The notes under the pieces: model-generated
What the model was told of the DNA's origin: nothing
Seen by the model: only the letters and a program-made list of their open reading frames with translations
Databases searched by the model: none
Origin: CBDCUW01 sp963734865
GTDB lineage: Bacteria; Planctomycetota; Planctomycetia; Pirellulales; Pirellulaceae
DNA: 64,000 nt
Assembly: GCA_963734865.1 (NCBI GenBank)
Contig: CAVTIV010000007.1
Span: forward strand, 496,001 to 560,000
Reading direction: 5' to 3'
Part shown: piece by piece, positions 46,306-55,774 of the stretch
How the letters are laid out: each line of letters begins with the position of its first letter
How positions within the stretch are numbered: position 1 is the stretch's first letter
Translations under genes and position numbers: made by a program

Positions 46306-46430
46306 CCTTGGCAGCCCGGCGATCCTGAAACGATTCTGGTCGTCCGAATCGGACGAACCATCACAATCCATGGACCCGTAGCTTTGCGACCCGCCTTCAA
46401 CAGCGGTTTGCCTTTGTCCAGGGAGCAAGG
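46306..46430 (-). promoter_or_regulatory. GEMM-I (cyclic di-GMP class I) riboswitch, second pilin
   Basis: Minus strand. CCTTG/CAAGG closing stem, AAGGCAAACC, stem CCGCT/GGCGG, then GTCGCAAAGCTACGGGTCC and GGATCGCCGGGCTGCC. The core is identical to the first copy at the expected invariant bases and differs in the variable stems and in the long arm, which carries a TCGTCCGATTCGGACGA hairpin here. It should bind the same ligand as the first copy. Confidence 0.85.
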
Positions 46431-46512
46431 CTAACCGGGCTCCTCTTCTCGCATCGACGCGATGATTTGCTCCGGTAGCGGACCGAACGCCGATCCGCTC
46501 ACTCTCATCTGA

Positions 46513-46540
46513 AGGCTATGCCACCTGTGCTCCCAGTCAA
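46513..46540 (-). promoter_or_regulatory. Candidate promoter of the second pilin leader
   Basis: Minus strand TTGACT, 16 bases, TAGCCT, matching the promoter candidate of the first copy in both elements and spacing. A conserved hairpin (AGCGGA ... TCCGCT) follows shortly after the expected start of transcription in both leaders. Confidence 0.55.
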
Positions 46541-46700
46541 AAATGCGACGCCAACGATGCCAGCATGATGCCGATCATGAACCGGTTGTAGGGGCGACTA
46601 TGAATGTGCCATAAATTCGTCAGCCGATCGCTTGGGTACCGCGTGAAATAGGTCGATCTGGCGTCACGCCGGCCGCGATTTGAATGCGAGCGATCCCCGG

Positions 46701-46800
46701 TCCCACTCGCCGGATCAGGTATCATTTGCCAGAGATCTTGTCCCATTTCGCCAGACCTTGTCCCGTTTGTCGGATCCGGTCTTATTTGCCGGATCGTCGG
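46701..46800 (+). repeat. Five imperfect 20-base tandem repeats between the pilin leader and the Hpt gene
   Basis: Five consecutive units of exactly 20 bases with consensus near TCCCATTTGCCGGATCTTGT. The units vary at several positions but keep the TTTGCC/CGCC-GGATC core in phase. The array lies about 160 bases upstream of the second pilin promoter and 136 bases before the Hpt gene, in a 780-base region that otherwise holds only the pilin leader. It could be a set of protein sites spaced two helical turns apart, or a minisatellite. Confidence 0.7.
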
Positions 46801-46935
46801 AATCGATGGCCGGAGTGGCCGATTCCCCAGCCAACCAATTCGCTGCGAACGCGTTTTGTTGCTTGAAATCGGGCGGCAAAGGCAAGACAATCCCCTATTC
46901 AACTCCCCTTCGCCACCTTCGCCAAAGACACCTTG

Positions 46936-47319
46936 ATGTCACAGAATTTGCTCTCACAGGACTCATGGCGAGAACAGATGAGGTCGCACAGCGGCGGTCG
47001 CCCCGAAACACTGCTTGCCATCTGTGATGCTTTCTTGGAGGAAGTTCCCTCGCTGGCCAATCGGGTTCGCGTCGCGGTCGATCAAGGGGACGCCGCGGCT
47101 CTGCGAACCGCATCGCACACGCTCACGTCGTGCCTGGCCTATGTCGCTGTGGACGACGACGTGCAATTGGCCGCCAACATCGAGGCCCGTGCCAAGCGAC
47201 CTGGTAGTATCTCATCGGCCCAACTCGACGAAATCGATCGGATTTCGAATCGCTGGGTGGAGTGTGTCAGAATCCTCCGCGACGAAACCGCAGATCTGGT
47301 TTCCCAGCGATCTGCATAG
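46936..47319 (+). CDS. Stand-alone histidine phosphotransfer (Hpt) protein
   Basis: 127 residues from ATG 46936. The four-helix Hpt pattern is visible; the phospho-acceptor is expected at His61 in LRTASHTLTSCLAYV, although the usual AHxLKG is altered (ASHTLTS). No other domain. It would relay phosphate between a hybrid kinase and a response regulator, neither of which is nearby. It is divergent from the riboswitch-controlled pilin unit, from which the 20-base repeats separate it, and convergent with the YyaL gene. Confidence 0.72.
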   Translation: MSQNLLSQDSWREQMRSHSGGRPETLLAICDAFLEEVPSLANRVRVAVDQGDAAALRTASHTLTSCLAYVAVDDDVQLAANIEARAKRPGSISSAQLDEIDRISNRWVECVRILRDETADLVSQRSA

Positions 47320-47356
47320 AGCCCCTTTCAATCCCCCCAGACCTCGCGGCACGTCG

Positions 47357-49411
47357 CTAAGGGGATCGCTGTAGCCAAATCATTGCCTGGTCGCCGGTAA
47401 TCGGCATGTCACAGCTGAACTCGTGGCAGCGATAAAGTGTGTCCTGACCGTCAATCGGATCACGATGCTGATTGAGCGTCACGGTCGCCCCGCTCTCGAT
47501 CGAGTCACCGATCACCCACGACAGCGTTGTGTTCGGACGATAATGCTTCAAGAAGAGTGGTCTCGCGACCATCATCGCGGAGGCATCCCGTGCGGCCAGC
47601 ACAAGCTGTTCCCGATCGTTCCAGTAGCGATCGAGTGCACAGAGCAATGCGCCGCACGCGGCTGACTGCTTGATTAGCACTTCTTCACCGCCGCAAAATG
47701 TTCGTTCGGCCGCGGCTCGATAATCCTCTCGGTCACAGAGACGCGACAGTTTCAACAACGCCATCGCGGCTGACGCGTTTCCGCTGACTAGACTTCCGTC
47801 ATGCCATTCCTTGTTTCGCGTGATCAGTGACTCTGCGTCGTCCGCGGTATAGTAGAAGCCACCACCTTGTGGATCCTGGAATCGAGCCAACATGATGTCG
47901 GCCAATCGGATCGCGTGTTCGATCCAATCTGTATGCCCGGTCGCCTCGAACAAGGCGATCAATGCGTCAATGGTATAAGAGTAGTCATCGACATAGGCAT
48001 CCAGGTGTGCCCGCCCGGCGCGATAAGCATGCCGCAATCGACCGTCGGGCAACGACATCTCCGTGAGCACGAATCTGCCAGCCCGCTCGGCAGCCTCGAT
48101 ATATTCCGATCGGTCTAGCACCGCACCGCCAACCGCCAGCGCTCGAACGGCGAGCGAATTCCAGGCGGTCAAAACCTTGTCATCCCGGCCGGGGCGAATC
48201 CGATCGTCACGCGCTGCTCGCAATTGCTGCCGGTCTGCGTTCAACTCTGTCGCCAAGGTCAGCCCATCGACGGAGAATTCGTTCGCCCATAGGTCAATCG
48301 ATCGCGGCAGATTCGGGATGCTCTGGCCCTCGAAGTTTCCTGTCGCCGTGATGTCATAGATCCGGCAAAAACGCTCGGCTCGTTGCCGACCCAATACTTG
48401 AGCCACCTGATCCGGGGTCCAAACGTAGAATTTTCCCTCCACGCCCTCGCTATCGGCATCCTCGCTGCAATGGAATCCACCTCCGGCGTCCGCCATATCG
48501 CGACACAGGTAATCGAGCACTTCGCACGAGACTTGGGCATGCCGGGCATGGCCCGTCACTTGAAACGCGCGAAGATAGACTTCCGCCAAAAGCGCGTTGT
48601 CGTACAACATCTTCTCGAAGTGCGGCACCAACCACTTGGCGTCAACGCTATACCGCGCGAACCCACCTCCGATCTGGTCGCGAATACCACCGGCCGCCAT
48701 TTGGTCCAAGGTCAACTCCGCGGCATCGACCAAATCCTGCCGCCGTTGAGCATGTCCGCGGCGCAGCAGCAATTCGAGATCGGTCACATGCGGAAACTTA
48801 GGCGCGGCGCCAAATCCACCATTCGTGTGATCCAACACCGCAAGCAAATGGTCGGTTGCCGTGTCGATCACCGACTGATCTGGCACCGACGACGATGGCC
48901 CTGTGGAACCGCCGGCAAGTTGCTGGAGGGCCAACGTAATGTCGCCCGCGTGCTGTTCAACGTCCTGGCGACGGTTCTTCCATGCGTCGGCCAACGCGTC
49001 GAGCAATTGGGCAAACCCCGGCATCCCAAATCTCTGCACCGGTGGCCAATAGGTTCCGGCATAGAACGGTCGTCGTTCGTGATTGAGAAACACACTCATC
49101 GGCCAACCGCCTCGTCCCGTCATGACCTGAACGGCATTCATGTAGATCTGGTCAATGTCGGGGCGTTCTTCACGGTCGACTTTGATGGAAACGAAATTCT
49201 CGTTCAAAAACGCAGCAATTTCCTGATTCTCGAAACTCTCATGTTCCATCACATGGCACCAGTGACATGCCGCATAACCGACCGAAAGAAAAATAGGTCG
49301 GTCCGCTTCCCGCGCTCGTTGAAATGCCGCTTCACCCCAAGGAAACCAATCCACCGGGTTGTCTTTGTGCTGAAGCAGATAAGGACTTAGTGAGTCGGCG
49401 AGCAGATTCAC
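47357..49411 (-). CDS. YyaL/DUF255 family protein: thioredoxin domain with (alpha/alpha)6-like domain
   Basis: 684 residues from GTG 49411, normal for the family. It opens with the conserved NLLADSLSPYLLQHKDNPVDW, then a thioredoxin-like site YAACHWCHVMEHESF (CxxC with His) and KVDREERPDIDQIYM. The remaining 500 residues form a glycoside-hydrolase-like helical barrel (KVLTAWNSLAVRALA, DDYSYTIDALIALFEAT). The biochemical role of this widespread family is still unsettled. No signal peptide. It is probably monocistronic. Confidence 0.9.
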   Translation of the reverse strand: MNLLADSLSPYLLQHKDNPVDWFPWGEAAFQRAREADRPIFLSVGYAACHWCHVMEHESFENQEIAAFLNENFVSIKVDREERPDIDQIYMNAVQVMTGRGGWPMSVFLNHERRPFYAGTYWPPVQRFGMPGFAQLLDALADAWKNRRQDVEQHAGDITLALQQLAGGSTGPSSSVPDQSVIDTATDHLLAVLDHTNGGFGAAPKFPHVTDLELLLRRGHAQRRQDLVDAAELTLDQMAAGGIRDQIGGGFARYSVDAKWLVPHFEKMLYDNALLAEVYLRAFQVTGHARHAQVSCEVLDYLCRDMADAGGGFHCSEDADSEGVEGKFYVWTPDQVAQVLGRQRAERFCRIYDITATGNFEGQSIPNLPRSIDLWANEFSVDGLTLATELNADRQQLRAARDDRIRPGRDDKVLTAWNSLAVRALAVGGAVLDRSEYIEAAERAGRFVLTEMSLPDGRLRHAYRAGRAHLDAYVDDYSYTIDALIALFEATGHTDWIEHAIRLADIMLARFQDPQGGGFYYTADDAESLITRNKEWHDGSLVSGNASAAMALLKLSRLCDREDYRAAAERTFCGGEEVLIKQSAACGALLCALDRYWNDREQLVLAARDASAMMVARPLFLKHYRPNTTLSWVIGDSIESGATVTLNQHRDPIDGQDTLYRCHEFSCDMPITGDQAMIWLQRSP

Positions 49412-49416
49412 AGTGG

Positions 49417-49451
49417 ATTAGCAATTAGCGGTTAGCGGTTAGCGATTAGCA
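49417..49451 (+). repeat. Heptamer tandem repeat (NTTAGCN, five copies)
   Basis: Five consecutive seven-base units of (A/G)TTAGC(A/G) lie between the YyaL start and the gyrB stop. Simple satellites of this sort occur in intergenic DNA; no function is evident. Confidence 0.75.
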
Positions 49452-49498
49452 GGGGAGCGATTGACCGTTGGCCTCAATGCACTCACGGTTAACAGCTT

Positions 49499-52053
49499 CT
49501 ACACATCCAAATTGCGTACATCGAGCGCGTGTTTTTCGATGAATTCGCGTCGTGGCTCGACTTTGTCGCCCATCAACAATCGAAACATCTCGTCGGCGGC
49601 GCCGGCGTCGGTCAAATTCACTTTGATCAGCGTTCGGTTGGACGGATCGAGGGTCGTCTCGCGGAGCTCCTCGGCGTTCATTTCGCCCAGCCCTTTGAAG
49701 CGAGTCACGGTCAGTCCTTTTTCGCCGGCCGCCCGAACTTCCGGCAGCAGCTCACGCAAATCATTGAGCGGTCGGCGAGAGTCCTCGCCTCGGACAAGCT
49801 CGAATCGGGCGGTTGTGGAACCGGTTCGCTCGGCGGGAATCAGATCGTCGATTGAGAATCCCAACGGCTGAAGATCCTTCAATCCGCTGTTAATCGTGCG
49901 AACTTCATGCAATTCCGTCAGATGTGCGAGCGTGCGTTCATCCAACGGGCCATCGGCATCCGCAGCTGGAGAGGATTGCTGATCTTGTTCGTCTTGATCC
50001 ATCTGCTCCTCGGCCTCTTCCTCCTCTTCCTCACTGTCCAAACTGAGATTGTGTTCGTTGAGATGTTTCTCGACCTCGTCTTGGGTTTGAAACCAGAACT
50101 CTTCGTTGCCCGAGGTCAGCAGTAGCGAGGGGAGTTTTCCGCGAAACAGGATCGAGTCGCATGGCGTGGAGCCGCAGACTGATTCCGTGCTGCTCGAGCG
50201 CCAGGATCGCATCCTCCATCGTGGCCAGTGCGGTGCACAGCGCTCGCATGTCGTCGCCTTCGACGCGTCGCCCGTCTTCGGCCTCGAACACCGTGTCATT
50301 GAGCCCGCGTTCGAGCAACTGAGACTTCATCGCGGCATCGGACTGCACGTAGTATCGATTCTTGCCATGCTGAACTCGGAACAGGGGCGGCTGGGCAACA
50401 TAGACGTGACCGCGGGCAACCAGTTCGTACATCTGGCGATAGAAGAAGCACAGCAGCAGCGTCCGAATATGGCTACCGTCGACATCGGCGTCGGTCATGA
50501 TGATGATCTTTTCATATCGCCGCTTGGCGATATCCTGTTCGGGACCGATGCCGGTACCGATCGCCTGAATCATCGACTTGACTTCTTCGTTGGCAAGCAC
50601 TTTGTCTTCGCGTGCCTTGTAGGCGTTGATGATTTTGCCTCGTAGCGGCAGGATCGCCTGGAATTCTCGCATTCGGCCTCCCTCGGCTGAACCTCCAGCG
50701 GAATCACCTTCGACGAGATACAGTTCACACTCGTACGCGATGTTGCTGATGCAATCGCGAAGTTTGCCTGGCAGTCCCCCGCCGCCGAGTGCGGTCTTCT
50801 GTTTACGGAGCAAGTCGCGCGCTTTGCGGGCAGCCTCCCTCGCCTCGGAGGCCACGACGCCCTTGCGGACAATGCTCGGCGCAGCCTTCGGGTTTTCCTC
50901 GAGGTACTTAGCGAGTTGTTCACCGACCCCGGCGTTGATGATTCCTTCAACGTCACTATTGCCAAGTTTCGTTTTCGTTTGGCCTTCGAATTGCGGATTA
51001 GGCGACCGAACGCTGATCACCGCCGTGATTCCTTCCCGGAAGTCGTCACCGCTCGGAGTGGCCCCTTTGAACAGGTTCTCTTTCTTTCCGTAGTTGTTGA
51101 GCGTCCGGGTCAGTGCGCGTGCGGAAACCAGAAACGTGGGTTCCGCCTTCGATCGTGTGGATGTTGTTAACGTAAGATTGAACGTTCTCGGTGTACTCGG
51201 TGGTGTATTGCAGGGCGACCTCGAATTCGGTCCCATCCTTCTCACCGACGATATGAATCACATCACTGTGCAACGCGTCGCTGGCACGATTGAGGTGTTC
51301 GACGAATTCGACGATCCCACGTTCGTATTGGAAATCACCTCCTTCGCCGTTCCGTTCATCGTGAAATTTGATATGCACGCCGCTATTGAGAAAGGCGAGC
51401 TCCTGCAGGCGTTTGAACAGCATGTCGAAGCTGTACTTCGTCGTGCTGAAGATTTTGCCATCTGCTTTGAACGTTGTCTTGGTGCCGGTTTTTTTGGTCG
51501 CTCGGCCTTTCAGCACGGGACCGGTTGGCACGCCGCGCTCGTATTCTTGTGTCCACGTGAATCCATCTCGGCTGACCTCGACCTCGGCCCACTGGCTGAG
51601 GAAGTTGACGACCGTCACACCGACGCCGTGCAGACCGCCGGAGGTTTGATAGGCACCTTTTTCAAATTTGCCGCCGAATTTCAACACCGTCATCACACCT
51701 TCGAGCGTGCTGACGTCGCGATCGAGTTCCTCCGAGAGTTGCTCGTGCTTGGAGACCGGAATGCCGCGGCCATCATCCTCGACCGTGACACTGCCGTCGG
51801 TATGAACCATGACCGAGACAGCTTTGGCGAATCCCGCCATCGCCTCGTCAATCGAATTATCGACCACCTCGTAAACGAGATGATGGAGACCCCGATGGGT
51901 GGTGTCACCGATATACATACTGGGCCTCTCGCGGACGTGTTCAAGGTCCGAGAGGTGCTGCAGATCCTTATCGGTGTATTCGGAATTGGCAGTCAAGGCG
52001 ACAGCGGCCGGAGTGGCGGATGAGGTGGTGTCGGAGTCTGGGATTTCGCTCAT
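49499..52053 (-). CDS. gyrB: DNA gyrase subunit B (frame broken by two indels)
   Basis: About 850 residues if read through. The ATPase/transducer part (start ATG 52053; ATG 52074 or TTG 52131 possible) has YIGDTTHRGLHHLVYEVVDN, EDDGRGIPV and QTSGGLHGVG. At 51111-51124 one extra base breaks GTHVSGFR from ALTRTLNNYGKKENL. The next frame carries the TOPRIM motifs (LYLVEGDSAGGSAEGGR, IIMTDADVDGSHIRTLL) until about 50135-50152, where a missing base shifts to GKLPSLLLTSGNEEF and the C-terminal GYRB part (TRFKGLGEMNAEELRETTLD). An acidic stretch of about 35 residues (DSEEEEEEAEEQMDQDEQDQ) is inserted in the TOPRIM domain. It negatively supercoils DNA with GyrA. The gene is essential, so sequencing error is likely. 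Confidence 0.92.
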
Positions 52054-52226
52054 GAGAGCCTGCGTCAAAGCCATAGAAAAAGGGGGTCGCGGAATCGCTT
52101 GGGAAAGCTCGGTCGCAAGCGGACGACCCAAGCTGTCAGAGCCAAATTCTACCGTTTTCTGGCTCTATCCGCGATGCCTCTGCCGGCCGCACAAACGGGG
52201 CAAAAACACCGCATTTCCGCTATCGG

Positions 52227-52685
52227 TCAAGAGCGACGAAGATACTTTTGATAGGCCGCCACGGCGAGCTCGTCACAACGCTCGTTTTCGACGTGGCCGG
52301 CGTGACCCTTGATCTGCTCATAGCGAACTTGGTGGATCTGCAGCAGCTCGTCCAGCCGCTTCCAGAGGTCGACATTCTTGACCGGAACCAGCTTCGATCC
52401 CTCCTTACGCTTCCAGCCATTTTTCTTCCAGCCCTCCATCCAGCTGCTCATTCCCTGCAGAACATAACTGCTGTCGGCATGCAGCGTCACTTGGCAAGGC
52501 TCGCGAAGAGCCTCCAATCCGCGAATCACCGCGGTCAACTCCATTCGGTTGTTGGTTGAATCGGGTTCACCATCACTGCGTTCTAGCTCCTTTTCCGTCG
52601 CCGAGCAGCGGAGGATGAACGCCCAACCACCCGGACCAGGATTGCCACTGCAGGCTCCGTCGGTGAACAGACTGACTTTCTTCAT
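52227..52685 (-). CDS. rnhA: Ribonuclease HI
   Basis: 152 residues from ATG 52685. The catalytic acidic residues are in FTDGACSGNPGPGGW (Asp), NNRMELTAVIRGLEAL (Glu), LHADSSYVLQGM (Asp) and HAGHVENERCDELA (Asp). It cuts the RNA strand of RNA/DNA hybrids, for example primers and R-loops. The length is typical of the bacterial type I enzyme. It lies 170 bases upstream of gyrB on the same strand, but the gap does not suggest tight coupling. Confidence 0.94.
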   Translation of the reverse strand: MKKVSLFTDGACSGNPGPGGWAFILRCSATEKELERSDGEPDSTNNRMELTAVIRGLEALREPCQVTLHADSSYVLQGMSSWMEGWKKNGWKRKEGSKLVPVKNVDLWKRLDELLQIHQVRYEQIKGHAGHVENERCDELAVAAYQKYLRRS

Positions 52686-52817
52686 CGAAATCACTTGTTT
52701 ACGCCACAGGCACCCTTGGGGACAACGAATACCAGATTATGGGATGGCGTGGCAACGCGGTAGCGAGGGGAAAATCCGTTTCCCTTCCCTGGGACTGCTG
52801 TCGTACAATTCACAGCG

Positions 52818-53537
52818 ATGAGAGTCACTTCGCCTTCTCGGGTGCTGAAAATGTTACGGTCAACTGCACTGCTGTTTCTTGGGTTTTGCTCGGCACTCGG
52901 TTCAAACGCGCGTGCCCAGATGGTCACCAGCACCGTGCCATCTCAGAACCTAAATTCAAGCTTCTACGAAAACAATTCGATCAGCTGGTCACTGCACGGA
53001 CGCAACTGGTTTGCCAACTTCGGCGGCGGACCAATCATTCCGCCATGGGCCCCTCCGGGTGCGATCAGCAATGGATTCGCGGGTGGGGGATTCGCGGGTG
53101 GGGGTTGCGTGGGCGCGGCCGGTGGCGGCGTCGCCGGAAGTCTGCGATTCAATTTCGCCCAGGGCAGCAACCAATCGATTAGCAGTACCGGCGCATCATT
53201 GACGACAATGAATGGTGTTCCCGGCAGCATTCAATCGGGCGTGCTGCAACCATTTGTCACCGGAGTCATACCGCTGGTCGGAGGCTATCCGACGATTGAA
53301 GATCCGTCTCAGATTGTTAGCCAAGTCGGCCAACAGCAACTCTCGTCGCTGCGAGAGTCGAACGCGGCTCGCCAATTCAAGAAGCTTGACCAATATCTCC
53401 GTCGCGCCCAATTGGCCGAATCCGAGGGCAACAAGCGAATGGCTCGCGCCAATTATCGGAGTGCGATCGCGCTGGCACCCCAACCGCTGCGATCCCAGAT
53501 TCAACAGCGTCTCATCGCGATGATGCAAAAGCCATAG
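52818..53537 (+). CDS. Hypothetical secreted protein, Gly-rich centre
   Basis: 239 residues. A signal peptide (STALLFLGFCSALGSNARAQ) indicates export. After it come an Asn/Ser-rich segment, a Gly-rich stretch (GGGFAGGGCVGAAGGG, about 85-107), a Ser/Gln-rich region and a helical C-terminus with a TPR-like helix pair (LAESEGNKRMARANYRSAIA). Not recognised as a named family. It is divergent from rnhA. Confidence 0.7.
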   Translation: MRVTSPSRVLKMLRSTALLFLGFCSALGSNARAQMVTSTVPSQNLNSSFYENNSISWSLHGRNWFANFGGGPIIPPWAPPGAISNGFAGGGFAGGGCVGAAGGGVAGSLRFNFAQGSNQSISSTGASLTTMNGVPGSIQSGVLQPFVTGVIPLVGGYPTIEDPSQIVSQVGQQQLSSLRESNAARQFKKLDQYLRRAQLAESEGNKRMARANYRSAIALAPQPLRSQIQQRLIAMMQKP

Positions 53538-53591
53538 CTGTGCAGCGCCGGAGTCCGTGGCAGCTTCGATCGGCCGGGACATTCGTCGCGA

Positions 53592-55426
53592 CTATTGCGG
53601 ATCACTCAAGGAGGCCAATGCCGCAGGGGATTCAGATTCGCTCATCGACTGTGGCATCAATTCGGTCGACCGATGATCACTTAGCCTCCACGGCAGCGTT
53701 ACCCAGAACGAACTTCCGCGGCCCAGTTCACTCTCAAAGTCGACTTCCCCGCCCAACAGTTTCGCCAACTCCTTGACGATCGACAGGCCCAAACCGGTTC
53801 CGGCGAACTCGCGTGTCAGCCCCTCGCCGTCGAGCACTTTTCGACTCTGGCGAAATTTCTGAAAGACGATTGCCTGGTCCTCTTCAGCGATACCGACCCC
53901 GGTATCGCTGACCAGCATACGAAACCGGCCGTTATCCAGATCCGAAACTCGCACCGTGATCATGCCCCCCTCGGGCGTGAATTTGATCGCATTGCTCAAT
54001 AAGTTGTTCAGAATTTGTCCCAACTTGTTGGGATCCTGATACGCCTTGGGAAGGTCCTCGGGCACCTCCACCGAAAGCGATATGTTCTTGTCTTCGGTGA
54101 GCGAGTGAATCATATCGCACTGGGCCGAAACCAACCGCGACAACTGGAACTCGTTTCGCCGGACTTCCATTTTTCCGGCTTCGACTTTGGCCAGGTCCAA
54201 AATGTCGTTGATCATTTCCAGAAGCAAGCGACCACTCTTGCGGATGTTCGAGGCATATCGCCGCTGCTTGTCGTCCAGCGACTCGATTCCCTGCAGCACT
54301 TCCGAGAAGCCGATGATGCTGTTCAACGGCGTGCGCAATTCGTGACTCATGTTGGCCAGGAAGTCACTCTTCAACCGATTCGCTTCATACAATTGAAGGT
54401 TGAGATGTCCCAATTGGTCAACACGAGCCTCCAGTTCCTTGTTGACCTCTTGGATCTGATCTTGTGTTTCCGTGAGGTGACGAAGCATCCGGTTGAAGGC
54501 GTCGGCGAGTTCCCGGAATTCATCCTCGGTGTCAAGCGTCGCCCGCAAGTTGGTGTCCCCGTGAGTGATCGCATCGCTGACGTCGCGCAAGTGATACAGA
54601 GGCTGCAGGATCAAGTATCGCACGATCGCATGGAGCACGAACAACGTGACGGCCACGATCAACATGCCCAGCGCGACAACGATCGCGCTGATCCAGGACG
54701 TGTCGGTCTGCGTCTGCCTGGCCGGCATGGTGACCTTGATGACACGAAACGGATACTGGGATGCCAGTCTGGTGGCATCCTCGTCGGGTGACATGGAGAT
54801 CGACCCGCCAATCGGTGTATGGCATGACAACATGCATTCCGGCTTGGGGAAGATCGGCGTGTAGTAGACGTAGCGACCGTCAATGGGACCGACCTCATCG
54901 GAGATCGGTGTGATCTGCGCGGGACCGATTTGACTCATCGGTTCATTCTCGGCAAGATCCAATGGCCGTGTCACATCGGGCTGATCAGCCGCGATCTCGG
55001 CGGCAAGCCGGCGGCGAAAGTCCTTTTCGAGATCTTCCAGTCGCTGTCGCTCGCGCGGATCGGTCGGCGGATCGATCGGCGGCAGATTCTCGTAGCGGAT
55101 CGGCTCTTCCAATCCCAGAACCTCATACACGATATCCTCGTCAAGCAAGTCCGATCGCAAACCCGACAGCGTTTCGCGATTCAACGCGATGTCATCATCT
55201 GCCTGGACATCGTCGGCCCAAATGGCATCACCGTGCAGCCGAAGCACTTCGGCGGCACTGAAGTCTCTGCGCGAGTCCGAGTCGTGTTTTTCACCAACTC
55301 GCGACCCACCTTCTGAACCACGAAAAATGCCCCGGACATCAACACCATGAGCGCGGACCCGAAGAAGAGCAGACATTTCCGCTCGAGGCTCATCGATGCG
55401 ATCAGGCCTTGAAGAATGCGAATCAT
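53592..55426 (-). CDS. Membrane histidine kinase with CxxCH (c-type heme) sensor domain (one frameshift)
   Basis: About 611 residues from ATG 55426. The first 50 residues with the first membrane helix (CLLFFGSALMVLMSGAFFVV) are in one frame; an indel near 55265-55285 moves to the frame used to the stop. The external domain contains PKPECMLSCHTP at about residue 197, a CxxCH motif as in DUF3365/Tll0287-like sensors that bind heme c. A second membrane helix (about 237-258), a HAMP domain, HisKA (FLANMSHELRTPLN) and HATPase (LLSNAIKFTPEGG, DTGVGI, GTGLGLSIVKELA) follow. It probably senses redox state or a gas ligand. No response regulator gene is adjacent. Confidence 0.85.
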
Positions 55427-55774
55427 TGGCCCTGGGGGGGAAATTGTGGACAATCACGCCCGCGAATCGCGGCGAATTCGGTCCGGCGGCAAGACGCGAT
55501 CCGTGGCATTTCAGCTCCTTTGCGAGCCCTGAAGTGTGACCGATTGGGCCGGCGACGGGGACCCGAGTTTTCGACAAAACAAGAAGCCCACACCCAAACC
55601 CCTCAGGTTAACCATTTTTCGCTGCTTGCCGCAGGTTTTTCCCACAACTAGCATGGAGGGCCATCCTGTGCCCGATGCCGGTGAGCATTTTCATCCCCGG
55701 TTCGCGTGCGTCGTCCAAGCCACCTCTCAAACTCGCAAGTGATCCACATTGATTTGTGGAGGAGTCGAAACATC

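Noticed and set aside
46153..46428. N-terminal extension of the second pilin frame upstream of ATG 46152
   Set aside because: The open frame runs through the riboswitch leader. The true start has a strong ribosome site and gives a standard short Flp prepilin; the same reasoning applies to the first copy (45171-45398).
46701..46800. CRISPR array
   Set aside because: The 20-base units are contiguous and imperfect, with no spacers and no cas genes.
48383..49390. Plus-strand open frame of 335 codons across the YyaL gene
   Set aside because: Antisense shadow of a conserved 684-residue protein.
50135..51124. Programmed ribosomal frameshifting as an explanation for the gyrB breaks
   Set aside because: Neither site has a slippery heptamer or nearby stem-loop, the two shifts go in different directions, and other genes in the window show similar breaks. 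Sequence error fits better.
51094..52023. Plus-strand open frame of 309 codons across gyrB
   Set aside because: Antisense to the ATPase half of gyrB; no recognisable protein features.
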